This document shows positions 52,023 through 60,614 of a stretch of 64,000 nt of DNA, one piece after another; the first letter of the stretch is position 1, and each line of letters starts with the position of its first letter. The notes beneath the pieces are model-generated. The model worked only from the letters and a program-made list of their open reading frames with translations. It was not told the origin of the DNA and made no database searches. This DNA comes from UKL13-2 sp044229235 (GTDB lineage Bacteria; Pseudomonadota; Gammaproteobacteria; Burkholderiales; Usitatibacteraceae). The position numbers and the translations under genes were made by a program. The DNA lies in the NCBI GenBank assembly GCA_044229235.1, contig JBGATH010000002.1, positions 128,678 through 192,677 of the forward strand, given 5' to 3'.

Positions 52023-52655
52023 TCACGGCGCCAGCCGCATCGTGCGCCAGCCGTCGCCCTCGAGCAGATAAACAATGCGGTCATGCAAGCGGCTCGGCCG
52101 GCCCTGCCAGAATTCGAAGCGGTCGGGCAGCAGCCGATAGCCGCCCCAGTGCGGCGGGCGTGGCGGGCGCAGCATGAATTTGGCGGCGTACTCGGCTGCA
52201 CGCGCCAGCAGCACCGCGCGGCCGGCGATCGGCTCGCTCTGCGGCGAGGCCCAGGCGCCGATGCGCGACTCCAATGGCCGGGTGTCGAAATACGCATCGC
52301 TCTCGGCCTCGCTGACCTTTTCCACGCGGCCCTCAATGCGCACCACCCGCTCCAGCTCCACCCAGTGGAATTGCAAGGCCGCAAAGGCATTGCCGGCCAG
52401 CTCGCGCCCCTTGCGGCTGTGGTAATTGGTGAACCAGACCAGCCCGCGTTCGTCGAAGCCCTTGATCAGCACCACGCGCGTCGATGGTCGGCCGTCGGCG
52501 CCGACGGTGGCGACGGTCATGGCATTGGGCTCGGGCAGTTGCGCGGCCAGCGCCTCGTTCAGCCAGTTGCCGAATTGGGTGAAGGGCGAGGCGGCAATGT
52601 CGCTCTCGGCGAGCGCGGCGGCTTTGTAATCCTTGCGAAGGTCAGCGATGTTCAT
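52023..52655 (-). CDS. pdxH: Pyridoxamine 5'-phosphate oxidase
   Basis: A 210-residue FMN enzyme of normal length. It oxidises pyridoxine or pyridoxamine 5'-phosphate to pyridoxal 5'-phosphate with O2, the last step of vitamin B6 synthesis and salvage. Motifs are AMTVATVGADGRPSTRVVLIK (spread over 45-65), FTNYHSRKGREL, QFHWVELERVVRIEGRVEKV, and RLHDRI at the C-terminus with WRTMRLAP closing. ATG at 52655 fits the family start. No other B6 gene is near. Confidence 0.95.
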   Translation of the reverse strand: MNIADLRKDYKAAALAESDIAASPFTQFGNWLNEALAAQLPEPNAMTVATVGADGRPSTRVVLIKGFDERGLVWFTNYHSRKGRELAGNAFAALQFHWVELERVVRIEGRVEKVSEAESDAYFDTRPLESRIGAWASPQSEPIAGRAVLLARAAEYAAKFMLRPPRPPHWGGYRLLPDRFEFWQGRPSRLHDRIVYLLEGDGWRTMRLAP

Positions 52656-52856
52656 CGGCTATGCGGTCTTGTTCCGGTTATCGCCAGACTCTAGCACCTG
52701 CCCCGGCGTCGCGAAATTGGCCGGGCTTCGGCGGCAGAACTTTTTCCAGCAAGTGCAATCTATAACGCACATCAGCACGGCGCGGTTGCACGGACGTGTC
52801 CGCTGTGGCCTCGGCGTGTGCATTTGTTCAGTCCCGCTTTCCTGATGAGGTGAACC

Positions 52857-54359
52857 ATGCAACGCAAACAATTTTTTCCCCGCACCGCCATTGCCGTGGC
52901 CATCGCCAGTTTTGTCGCGCTCGGCCTGGCCAGCGGCTATGCCATTTCCCATCTGAAACTGCCCGGCGGCGCGGTGGCGGCGCCCGCGGCAACGGCGGTT
53001 TCGCCACCGCCGACGCCTGACCTGTCGCGCGTCGCCGCCGCGGGTTTGCCCAATTTTGCCGATATCGTCGCCCGCCAGGGCGCGGCCGTGGTCAACATCA
53101 GTATCTCCGGCAACGTCAAAGCGTCCAATCCGCAACTGCACGGCTTCCCGCGGATACCCGGATTCGACAATGACGATGGCTTGCCGAACATCTTCCGCCA
53201 CTTCCGCCTGCCCACGCCGCGCGACCTGCCGCTGCGCGGCCAGGGCTCGGGCTTCATCATCAGCGCGGACGGCATCGTGCTGACCAATGCCCATGTGGTG
53301 GACGGCGCGAACGAGGTTACGGTCAAGCTCACCGACCGCCGCGAGTTCAAGGCCAAGGTGCTGGGCAAGGACAAACCCTCCGACATCGCGGTTCTGAAGA
53401 TCGATGCGAAGAACCTGCCCACGGTCGCCATCGGCGAACCTTCGCGTTCGCGGGTGGGCGAATGGGTGCTGGCCATCGGCTCGCCGTTTGGCTTCGAGAA
53501 CAGCGTGACCGCCGGCATCATTTCCGCCAAGTCGCGCTCGCTGCCCGACGAAGGCGTGGTGCCGTTCATCCAGACCGACGTGGCCATCAATCCGGGCAAT
53601 TCCGGCGGCCCGCTGTTCAACCTCAATGGCGAAGTGATCGGCGTGAACTCGCAGATCTACAGCCAGAGCGGCGGCTACCAGGGCCTGTCGTTCGCGATTC
53701 CGATCGATGTGGCGATGAAGGTGGAGCGGCAGCTCATCGAGAAGGGCAAAGTCAGCCGCGGCCGAATGGGGGTGCTGATCCAGCAGGTGGACCAGCAGCT
53801 GGCCGAATCCTTCAAGCTCGACAAGCCGGCCGGCGCACTGGTCAGCGAAGTCGAACGCGGCAGTCCGGCCGACAAGGCGGGCATCGAGCCGGGCGACGTC
53901 ATCCTGAAGTTTGATGGCAAGGAGATCGCCCGGTCGGCCGATCTGCCGCCGCTGGTTGCCGACGTGGCGCCCGGCACCAAGGCCGAGGTACAGGTCTGGC
54001 GCAAGGGCAAGTCGCAGACGCTGAGCGTGAAGCTGGGCGAAATGAAAGTGGCGACCGCGCGCGCCGACACCGGCACGGATACGCCGGCCAAGCGCAAGCT
54101 CGGTATCGCCGCGCGGCCGCTCACGGACGAAGAACGCAAGGAAGCCGATCTCAAGTCCGGACTGGTGGTGGAACGTATTGGCGATGGCCCCGCGGCGCGC
54201 GCCGGTATTCGCCAAGGCGACATCATCGTGTCGGTCAATGGCGAAAGCGTGGCCAGCGTCGAACAACTGCGCAAGCTCATCGACCAGCGCGGCAAGCACA
54301 TTGCGCTGCAGGTATTGCGCGATGACCGCAAGCTGTTTGTGCCTATCGACCTGGGCTGA
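52857..54359 (+). CDS. Do family periplasmic serine endopeptidase (DegP/DegQ/MucD type)
   Basis: A 500-residue protease with a signal or anchor helix at about 10-30. The catalytic triad is His146 (TNAHVVDG), Asp176 (SDIAVL) and Ser249 (GNSGG). Two PDZ domains follow, at about 285-375 and 405-495. It would degrade or hold misfolded envelope proteins as a cage of trimers. GAGGTGA precedes the ATG. Some features resemble MucD (short linker, no DegP-type LA loop insertion); the exact subtype is uncertain. A family R palindrome follows the stop. Confidence 0.93.
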   Translation: MQRKQFFPRTAIAVAIASFVALGLASGYAISHLKLPGGAVAAPAATAVSPPPTPDLSRVAAAGLPNFADIVARQGAAVVNISISGNVKASNPQLHGFPRIPGFDNDDGLPNIFRHFRLPTPRDLPLRGQGSGFIISADGIVLTNAHVVDGANEVTVKLTDRREFKAKVLGKDKPSDIAVLKIDAKNLPTVAIGEPSRSRVGEWVLAIGSPFGFENSVTAGIISAKSRSLPDEGVVPFIQTDVAINPGNSGGPLFNLNGEVIGVNSQIYSQSGGYQGLSFAIPIDVAMKVERQLIEKGKVSRGRMGVLIQQVDQQLAESFKLDKPAGALVSEVERGSPADKAGIEPGDVILKFDGKEIARSADLPPLVADVAPGTKAEVQVWRKGKSQTLSVKLGEMKVATARADTGTDTPAKRKLGIAARPLTDEERKEADLKSGLVVERIGDGPAARAGIRQGDIIVSVNGESVASVEQLRKLIDQRGKHIALQVLRDDRKLFVPIDLG

Positions 54360-54381
54360 CGCACCGACCACACGACCGGGA

Positions 54382-54448
54382 AAGTCAAGCACTGGCGCGC
54401 TTCGTCAGGCAAAAATGGCCTGCGAAGCCCGCCAGTGCTGGTGTTTTG
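54382..54448. repeat. Dispersed palindrome, family R, copy 11
   Basis: Arms AAGCACTGGCGCGCTTCG and CGAAGCCCGCCAGTGCTGG between the convergent Do-protease and M20 peptidase genes. It may act as a two-way terminator. Confidence 0.75.
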
Positions 54449-54474
54449 CCAAGCCGCGCCGCGCGAAGAAACCC

Positions 54475-56067
54475 TCAAGGCTTGAACGGTTGCTGCATCG
54501 GTGCGCTGCAGGCGATGTCGGCCAGGACCTCCAGCAGCACGCGCGTGCCCCGGTGCAGGTCTGCAATGCTCACCCGCTCATCGACGTCGTGTCCGGGATA
54601 AGGTTTATCCGGAAACCACATGCCGAAGGCGATGGCGTTGGGCAGGCTCTTGGCGTAGGTACTCCCGCCGCTGACTGCCGGCGGATCGACCGTGCCGGTC
54701 GCACGCTGATACGCGGCCATCAGGCGTTTGACAATCTTCGCCTGCGGATCAAACGCCAGCCGCCGCCGGCCATAGATGCCGCCGGCCACCAGGCCGGCGC
54801 CGGTGCGCGCATTGAACGCGGCCACCTGCGCGTTGAGAAACTGCTTCAAGGGTTCGCCGCTGAGGCCGGGGTTGCTGCGTATGTTGATGGTGAGCCGGGC
54901 GCGGCCATCTGCCTGCATGCGCAGTACCGTCGGCACGGCAATGACGCGGCCGAAAACCGGATCCATTTGCGTGAGGCCAAGCCCGGTGCCCTGCAAGTCC
55001 TCGCCCGCCAACAGCGCGAACGCCAGTAGGTCACGCGCACCGCTCTCGGGCAATTCACCGGCGAGGGCGGTGGCCAGCGCGACGATGGCATTGCGCCCAC
55101 CGGCGGGATTGATGCCGGCGTGTGCCGCCTTGCCGACAGCGCTGACGTGAAGTCCGGCGGCGCTTCGCTTGACGACAAGTTGTGTCCCTTCCGGCAGCTT
55201 CTTCGCCAGCAACCGCTGCTGCAGCGATTCGGCTGCCGCCGCGGCCGAAGCGGCATGTCCGCGAAACTGCAGCCGCAGGCTTGCCGAATCCGCCACGATG
55301 CCGGTGGCGAGGCCGCCGGTCATGGCCGAAACCTGCCACGGCGATGCTGCACGATTGGCCAGCGACGTCTGTACCGTCAGCGCGTTCCACGCGCGCTCGC
55401 CGATGATCACCGGGAAATTGGAGTCCAGCACCAGCGTGACGTCGGGCGGCACATTCGACTGCCGGTATTCCTGCATGTCGGTGCCGCCGCTCTCCTCGTC
55501 ACTGCCGACCAGCAGGCGGATGGTGTGGGTGCGCGCGCGGCCGCTGTCCTTGAGCGTTTTCATGGCCAGCAGCGCCTGCACCAGCGGCCCCTTGTCATCG
55601 GCCGCACCCCGGCCCCACACCTTGCCTTCCTTCACCACGCCGGCAAACGGCGGAACGGTCCAGTGATCGTCCACAGGCTGCACATCGCCGTGCACCGCGA
55701 GGCCCAAAACCGGCGCACCGGCGGGACCGGGCAGGTCCACTTCCGTGACCTTGTCCCGGTCACGTACCACCAGCCCCAGGTCACCGGCGACACGCGCGAG
55801 CCAGGCTTTCTGGTCAATGAATGCCTGTTCGCGACCGGCAACGGTCGGGAAGCGGATCACCTCGGCCAGAAGCGGCACCATACGCGGTGCCCAGTTCGCC
55901 TCGTATTCCTTGTCGAGCGCACCGCCGGCAGCGCCCGAGGCCGACCCGAACCACAGGAGTAACGAAAGGCCGAACACCTGGATGACTGCTGTACTGCAAA
56001 AGAAGTGCGGTCGGCTCACCGCGGCTGTTCGCTGTCCGCGCAGCATGGCGGCAAACCGCTTTGCCAC
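54475..56067 (-). CDS. Secreted M20 family dipeptidase (PepV-like)
   Basis: A 530-residue metallopeptidase. A signal-like hydrophobic stretch lies at about 27-47. GLAVHGDVQPVD carries the first metal His and Asp, GRGAADDKGPL the bridging Asp, and VGSDEESGGTDM the catalytic Glu pair; PDVTLVLDSNFPV and GGSTYAKSLPNAIAFG near the end complete the PepV-type dizinc site. It likely cleaves dipeptides in the periplasm. The start GTG at 56067 sits four bases after the upstream stop; ATG at 56046 is an alternative. It is last in an operon with a zinc-finger protein and a membrane protein. Confidence 0.88.
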   Translation of the reverse strand: MAKRFAAMLRGQRTAAVSRPHFFCSTAVIQVFGLSLLLWFGSASGAAGGALDKEYEANWAPRMVPLLAEVIRFPTVAGREQAFIDQKAWLARVAGDLGLVVRDRDKVTEVDLPGPAGAPVLGLAVHGDVQPVDDHWTVPPFAGVVKEGKVWGRGAADDKGPLVQALLAMKTLKDSGRARTHTIRLLVGSDEESGGTDMQEYRQSNVPPDVTLVLDSNFPVIIGERAWNALTVQTSLANRAASPWQVSAMTGGLATGIVADSASLRLQFRGHAASAAAAAESLQQRLLAKKLPEGTQLVVKRSAAGLHVSAVGKAAHAGINPAGGRNAIVALATALAGELPESGARDLLAFALLAGEDLQGTGLGLTQMDPVFGRVIAVPTVLRMQADGRARLTINIRSNPGLSGEPLKQFLNAQVAAFNARTGAGLVAGGIYGRRRLAFDPQAKIVKRLMAAYQRATGTVDPPAVSGGSTYAKSLPNAIAFGMWFPDKPYPGHDVDERVSIADLHRGTRVLLEVLADIACSAPMQQPFKP

Positions 56068-56071
56068 CGGC

Positions 56072-56290
56072 TCAGCCGCGCTGCTTCAGGCTGCACGCCC
56101 GGCAGAGCATGGTCGACTCCAGCTTGTCCAGGTAAGCAATCGCTTCCGACAGGCCATTGCCCCAGGCCGCCTCCACCGCACCCGTCGCGGTGCGAACCTC
56201 GAAGGCAAATGCGGCGGTGCAGTCCGCCCCGCATGTTGCGCAGTGAACCATGGGTGGAACGGAACGGATCATTCCCGTGAAGTCAGTCAT
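56072..56290 (-). CDS. Small zinc-ribbon-like protein
   Basis: A 72-residue protein with CATCGADC near the N-terminus and MLCRACSLKQRG at the end, giving two CxxC pairs that probably bind one zinc. The middle is a helix of mixed charge. AGGAGA lies eight bases before the ATG. Four bases separate it from the downstream peptidase gene. It may be a DNA- or protein-binding adaptor. No family is recognised. Confidence 0.7.
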   Translation of the reverse strand: MTDFTGMIRSVPPMVHCATCGADCTAAFAFEVRTATGAVEAAWGNGLSEAIAYLDKLESTMLCRACSLKQRG

Positions 56291-56324
56291 GGGCGCGTCT
56301 CCTGTGGAAAATTGCCGGTGACGT

Positions 56325-57008
56325 TCAGGAAAGGGGCAGCGCGACAAACCAGGCCACCGCTTCCGCCCACCATGCGGTCTTGTAGAGAAAGAATGCCGGG
56401 ATCTGCACCACCACATACACGGCCAGCATGCGGTGGAACGCACGATACGGCGTGTGCCGGTCGAGGTAACAAAGCCACAGCAGGATGCCGTCGATCATGG
56501 CAAAGGTGATCATCTGGCCGGTCGGATAGACGATGTCGAAGCGCACGGCGAAGATACGCGCGAACACCGGGTCCAGCATCGCCAGCGGCGTACAGATCAT
56601 GTAGCGCATGTGCAGCGCCGGCGTTTTGCGGTGGACAATGGCAAGACCGAAGGCGACCACGAACGCGATCAGCAGCGCGATGATCAAGTAGGCGAAGAAC
56701 AGGGATTCCTCGCTGATTTTTGCGCCATCGCGCAGCAGCGAGGCGTGCTCCACCACCACTGACGACACCAGGATGAGCGGCACCAGTACGAATGACACCT
56801 TGCCCAGCATGCGGTGCCAGGGTCGGCGCTGGGCGCGGATCAGCCAGGCCTGCGCGATCAGGAGCAGCAGCCACGCCAGCATCAAGGCGCCGTGCGCATG
56901 CACCCGCCACGATGGAATGTCGCCGATGCGCGCGAAGTATGTCGGCCAGAAACTGATGAAGGCCGCCGCCAGGAATGCCGCAAAGAAATAAACCGCGTGT
57001 CGCGTCAT
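56325..57008 (-). CDS. Seven-helix membrane protein (DUF2306-like)
   Basis: A 227-residue polytopic protein with about seven hydrophobic segments. VHAHGALMLAWLLLLIAQ, RRPWHRMLGKVSF and HMRYMICTPLAMLDP are conserved-looking patterns with His/Arg in or near membrane helices, like DUF2306 and related heme-like membrane families. A substrate or cofactor is not evident. The TG-ATG start 57008 opens an operon of three genes that ends with the M20 dipeptidase. Confidence 0.75.
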   Translation of the reverse strand: MTRHAVYFFAAFLAAAFISFWPTYFARIGDIPSWRVHAHGALMLAWLLLLIAQAWLIRAQRRPWHRMLGKVSFVLVPLILVSSVVVEHASLLRDGAKISEESLFFAYLIIALLIAFVVAFGLAIVHRKTPALHMRYMICTPLAMLDPVFARIFAVRFDIVYPTGQMITFAMIDGILLWLCYLDRHTPYRAFHRMLAVYVVVQIPAFFLYKTAWWAEAVAWFVALPLS

Positions 57009-57132
57009 GGCATCCCCCGGGAATTTCCGCCAAGTCTGTACCCGGCGCCGGCGCAATGCAATCGGCCCGCGCCGGCCGGTTGATGCCGGCGCCGCGTGTG
57101 GCTATCGACTGCTTCAGGGCGCGCCCTGCAGC

Positions 57133-57561
57133 TCAGCGCAAGCTGATGGCGATCTTCTGGCTGGTCGCGCCGAAGCTGAATTTGGCCTGGTCAAAGCTGG
57201 GCGGACCGAACGAGCCGCTGGCGTTGTTGGAAAAGCCGAAAGGCTCGTTCGGAATCTTGAGGAAATTCGAATCAAGCTTGCCGTTGCCATTGCTGTCGTA
57301 GAACGCCGATACCGCGTAGTCGCCCGGCGGCAGGTCGGCAAGCACTGCCGTCGCGGCATCGTTGCCGGCTGCGACCTTCAACGACTTGACGGGCTTTTTC
57401 ATCCAGTCCGCCGCGTTTGCGTAGACGGAAACGTATACCTCTCCGCTACCGGCGGCCTTGAGCTTGAACTCGATGGCCAGCTCTGCCGCGTCGGCGGCGC
57501 CCGCCGCGGCCATGGCCACAACGGCGCCGATCCAGCTCGCGGCTGTTTTTGATTTGAACAT
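57133..57561 (-). CDS. DUF2141 secreted protein
   Basis: A 142-residue exported protein with a signal peptide cleaved near ADAAE (residue 26). The mature beta-sandwich has VYVSVYANAADWMKKPV, YAVSAFYDSNGNGKLDSNF and EPFGFSNNASG, the marks of DUF2141, a family with a calcium-like DxNxNGKLD loop. Function is unknown. ATG at 57561 follows GGAGG. It has its own upstream region and lies 137 bases from the AraC-type gene's end. Confidence 0.9.
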   Translation of the reverse strand: MFKSKTAASWIGAVVAMAAAGAADAAELAIEFKLKAAGSGEVYVSVYANAADWMKKPVKSLKVAAGNDAATAVLADLPPGDYAVSAFYDSNGNGKLDSNFLKIPNEPFGFSNNASGSFGPPSFDQAKFSFGATSQKIAISLR

Positions 57562-57698
57562 TTGCAGCCTCCAAAGTTTGTCTGAGGCTGGATTCTGTTG
57601 TTTTCCTGCCGCGGCCAGTTGGGCATTGCGACGAAATGCAGCGGCCATGCGCCAGATGCATGCCCCCGGCGCGAATGGCGCCATGCAACCGTAGCCGG

Positions 57699-58682
57699 TT
57701 AGCAGGCCCGCTGGGTCCTGGACAGGCGTGCCGCGCGTCGCCAAGCGGCAGGTGGCATGCCGAATTCACGCTTGAACGCGCGATTGAACGCCGCCTCGGA
57801 TTCGTAGCCCACCCGCTCGGCGATCCGGGCCACGGCGTCGTTGGTCTTCGACAGCGATTGCGCAGCCAGCGCAAGGCGCCAGCCGGCCAGATATTGCATG
57901 GGCGGTTCGCCAATCAGCGAGACAAAGCGATCCGCCAGCGCCGAACGCGACAGGCCGGCTTCCCTGGCCAGCATTTCCACTTCCCATGCGCGCGCCGGAT
58001 CGGCGTGCATCAGCGCCAGCGCACGGCCGACGAACGGATCACGCAGGCCGGCCAGCCAGCCCTGCTGGTGCTCGGGCAGTTCGCGGATGTACTTGCGCAA
58101 GGCCTCGACAAACAGCAACTCCGACAGGCGGCCCATCACCGCCTCGGTGCCGGGCAGTGGCGTGTGCGTCTCGGCAGCGCCGTGCTGCAGCGCGCCCACC
58201 ATCCAGCTGGTGGCCGGATCCGCGCCCAGCGATACGCGCAGCAAGCGCGGAAGGGCATCGAGCAGCGGCTTGCACAAGCGCTTGTCACAGGCCAGGAAGC
58301 CGCAAATGAACCGGGTGCGGGCGCCGCCGCCGCCATGGCGGATGCGCATCAGCCCGCCTTCCGGCGACGGTTCAACCAGGGCGGCAGCCCGCACCGGCAC
58401 AAGCTGCAGGTCGGTGCCTAGGAGATGCCCGTCTGCATGCGGCAACATGATGAGGTCACCGGCTTCAAGATCGAGGCATTGCGTGCCGCCGAGCAGACTG
58501 GCGCGACAGCGCCCTTCGGTCACGAAGTGATAAATGGCGATGTGCTCCGCCGCCGGCAGCAGCTGGGCGACGTCCTCGGTGCCGGGAGCCGAGTCGATGC
58601 TCCACGGCGCGGTGAATTCCGCATCCAGAAACACGCCGCTGGTCAGGCGCAGCACTTTCAGTACTTCGGATAGTGCATCCAT
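57699..58682 (-). CDS. AraC family regulator with cupin (Cupin_6) domain
   Basis: A 327-residue regulator. The N-terminal cupin half (about 1-180) includes AIYHFVTEGRCRASL and LEAGDLIMLPHADGH; the C-terminal AraC-type double HTH (about 225-320) has LAREAGLSRSALADRF and the second recognition part GYESEAAFNRAFKREFG. Such proteins act as activators answering small molecules. It is divergent from the DUF2917/diiron/methyltransferase genes, which may be its targets. ATG at 58682 is used rather than a TTG two codons earlier. Confidence 0.92.
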   Translation of the reverse strand: MDALSEVLKVLRLTSGVFLDAEFTAPWSIDSAPGTEDVAQLLPAAEHIAIYHFVTEGRCRASLLGGTQCLDLEAGDLIMLPHADGHLLGTDLQLVPVRAAALVEPSPEGGLMRIRHGGGGARTRFICGFLACDKRLCKPLLDALPRLLRVSLGADPATSWMVGALQHGAAETHTPLPGTEAVMGRLSELLFVEALRKYIRELPEHQQGWLAGLRDPFVGRALALMHADPARAWEVEMLAREAGLSRSALADRFVSLIGEPPMQYLAGWRLALAAQSLSKTNDAVARIAERVGYESEAAFNRAFKREFGMPPAAWRRAARLSRTQRAC

Positions 58683-58906
58683 AGGCAACGGCTCGAAAGC
58701 AATGCGGCGATGTTAGCCGCGAAGGAGGCGCTTGAAAAGCCGTCGCTGGTGCCCCGGTCAAGTACCGCGGCGTCGCGAACAAGTCACGTCAAGCAGCAAG
58801 CGTTGCGCGCAAGAAATGGCGCGAAATGGTCAATTCCGCGCGGGCATGGCGCGGCAACATTCGCCCTGTCATTAACACCGCCCCCGGGCGGAAACCGGAG
58901 CCAACC

Positions 58907-59197
58907 TTGAACCCACGCCAAACTGCTTCGCATCTTCTCGACCTGCCGGCCGGCGCCGTACTGCGGCTGCGGCAAGCCGCCGGGACGCAAATCACCGTGC
59001 TGACCGGCTGTGCCTGGGCCACGCAGGAAGATGACACCCGCGACATCGTGCTGCCGCGCGGCAGTCGCTTCGTGCTCGACCGCCACGGCCTCGCCGTCGT
59101 GCAGATGCTGGAAGCCGGCGAAATCCGCATCGATGCCGCCGACCCGAAACCGGATTTCAGAACATCGCTGCGCTCGCGGCTGGCGGCTTTCGCCTGA
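58907..59197 (+). CDS. DUF2917 domain protein
   Basis: A 96-residue cytoplasmic protein with the DUF2917 core: LLDLPAGAVLRLRQAAGTQI, a GCAWATQEDDTRDIVLPRG middle and LDRHGLAVVQML. It is a small cupin-like or beta-barrel fold of unknown function, mostly in betaproteobacteria. A TTG start at 58907 is preferred because GGAG lies eight bases before it and the next possible ATG is far inside. It is the first gene after the divergent AraC-type regulator and 74 bases ahead of the diiron protein. Confidence 0.8.
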   Translation: MNPRQTASHLLDLPAGAVLRLRQAAGTQITVLTGCAWATQEDDTRDIVLPRGSRFVLDRHGLAVVQMLEAGEIRIDAADPKPDFRTSLRSRLAAFA

Positions 59198-59271
59198 TCG
59201 GCACGCAGCGATCACCAGCCCGACGGCATCGCATCAATACCATTCCCCACCAACCAAGGAGCAAGAAAACC

Positions 59272-60204
59272 ATGGATATGAATTTTCCCGTTGACACGCA
59301 TCGTTACGCCAAGTGCATCGAAGTCTCGAAGCGCATTCGCTGGGACATCGACAAGGATGTAATTCGCGCCCGCCAATTCGACTACTCGCACAAGTTCCTG
59401 CCGGACGGCCTGTCGATGGTCGCACGCATGCCGTTCCTCGAGGCCGCCGAAAAGCGTTTCGTCAGCCAGATCCAGGGGCGCACCTACGCCAACATGTTCG
59501 GCCTGGTCGAGCGATTCATCGGCGCCAAGATTCTTGAAGTGAGCAAGGCACACTGGCTTGGTGATCAGACGGCTCTTGAGGCGCTGGTGCGGTTCACCGA
59601 CGAGGAGCTCAAGCACCAGGAACTGTTCCGCCGCATCGAGGCCATGATTGCCGGGGGCATGCCGGCCGGCTACCACTTCATGCCGCAGCCAAATGATGTG
59701 GCCCAGGCCGTCCTGGCTGTTTCCACCTGGGCCGTGCTCGGGCTGACCTGCCAGATCGAGTTGTTCACGCAGGCGCATTACCGCTCCAGCATCGAGAACG
59801 ACGATCAACTCTCGCCGCTGTGGAAGGATGTGTTCCTTTACCACTGGCGCGAGGAATCGCAACACGCCATCCTCGATGAACTGGAATGGCTGCGCGAAAA
59901 CGCCAGGCTCAACGCGAAGGCGCGCGATCACGCGGTCGACGACCTGATAAACCTGGTCAAGGCGGTCGACGGCATCCTGCAAATGCAGTCCGATGCGGAC
60001 GCAGGCTATTTCCTTGCCACGGCAAACCGCAGCTTCACCTCGGCCGAGCAATTCAGCATCCGCGACACTTTTCTGCGCGCCTATCGCTATCAGTACATCA
60101 CCACCGGCGCACAGGACGAGCGCTTCAACATGGCGCTGGGCGGCATGATCAATGCGCAGCAGGCCGACCGCATCGGCAAGGCGCTGGCACCGATCATCAA
60201 GTAG
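59272..60204 (+). CDS. Ferritin-like diiron-carboxylate protein
   Basis: A 310-residue helical protein with a complete diiron pattern: Glu80 (VERF), Glu112-x-x-His115 (EELKH), Glu163 (QIELFTQAH) and Glu195-x-x-His198 (EESQH), one ligand set on each of four helices. This is the arrangement of bacterial multicomponent monooxygenases, AurF-type N-oxygenases and related hydroxylases. Its oxygenase role is likely but not shown, and no reductase or ferredoxin gene adjoins. The start ATG follows AAGGAGCAAG. The following gene starts at the base after the stop. Confidence 0.8.
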   Translation: MDMNFPVDTHRYAKCIEVSKRIRWDIDKDVIRARQFDYSHKFLPDGLSMVARMPFLEAAEKRFVSQIQGRTYANMFGLVERFIGAKILEVSKAHWLGDQTALEALVRFTDEELKHQELFRRIEAMIAGGMPAGYHFMPQPNDVAQAVLAVSTWAVLGLTCQIELFTQAHYRSSIENDDQLSPLWKDVFLYHWREESQHAILDELEWLRENARLNAKARDHAVDDLINLVKAVDGILQMQSDADAGYFLATANRSFTSAEQFSIRDTFLRAYRYQYITTGAQDERFNMALGGMINAQQADRIGKALAPIIK

Positions 60205-60570
60205 GTGACACCCGTGTTCAACGCCGGTTCCACGGTCATCGCGGCGCCACGGGAACCGACAACCACCCGCCGCTTGCGCGAGCTCCTCAACCCCGGCCAC
60301 CCATTACAGAAACTGCCACTGACCCTCAACATGCTTGGACGCACACTCACGTTTCTTGTCCGCCTGGCGCTGCAAGCCATGCTGGTCGGCACCGGCCTGC
60401 TGGCATCGGCGATCGCCGTTGACGAGCTGCTTGCGCAACCCGCCTTCGCGCTACGCGTCGGCGAGTTCGCAGCCAGCCGGCGCAGCGGCCCAGTCCGATG
60501 CACGCCCGCTGCCGAAACGCAGGTTCCCCCTGCCGCGCCAGCGGTAGCCGCGCAAGCAACCACGCATTGA
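60205..60570 (+). CDS. Hypothetical protein next to the diiron gene
   Basis: A 121-residue frame that begins with GTG immediately after the diiron stop (TAG-GTG). The first 40 residues are polar; a hydrophobic segment lies at about 45-72 (LTFLVRLALQAMLVGTGLL), and the tail is Ala/Pro-rich. It might be a membrane partner of the diiron enzyme. An internal ATG at 60331 is an alternative start. Real status is moderately supported by position and coding bias. Confidence 0.5.
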   Translation: MTPVFNAGSTVIAAPREPTTTRRLRELLNPGHPLQKLPLTLNMLGRTLTFLVRLALQAMLVGTGLLASAIAVDELLAQPAFALRVGEFAASRRSGPVRCTPAAETQVPPAAPAVAAQATTH

Positions 60571-60614
60571 AATCTTCCCCTGCCAATCTTTCCCCCTCAA
60601 AGGATCCACAGCAC

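Noticed and set aside
57036..57110. Strong GC hairpins between the membrane protein and DUF2141 genes
   Set aside because: Self-complementary GC runs are expected at this base composition and no T-run or arm conservation supports a terminator.
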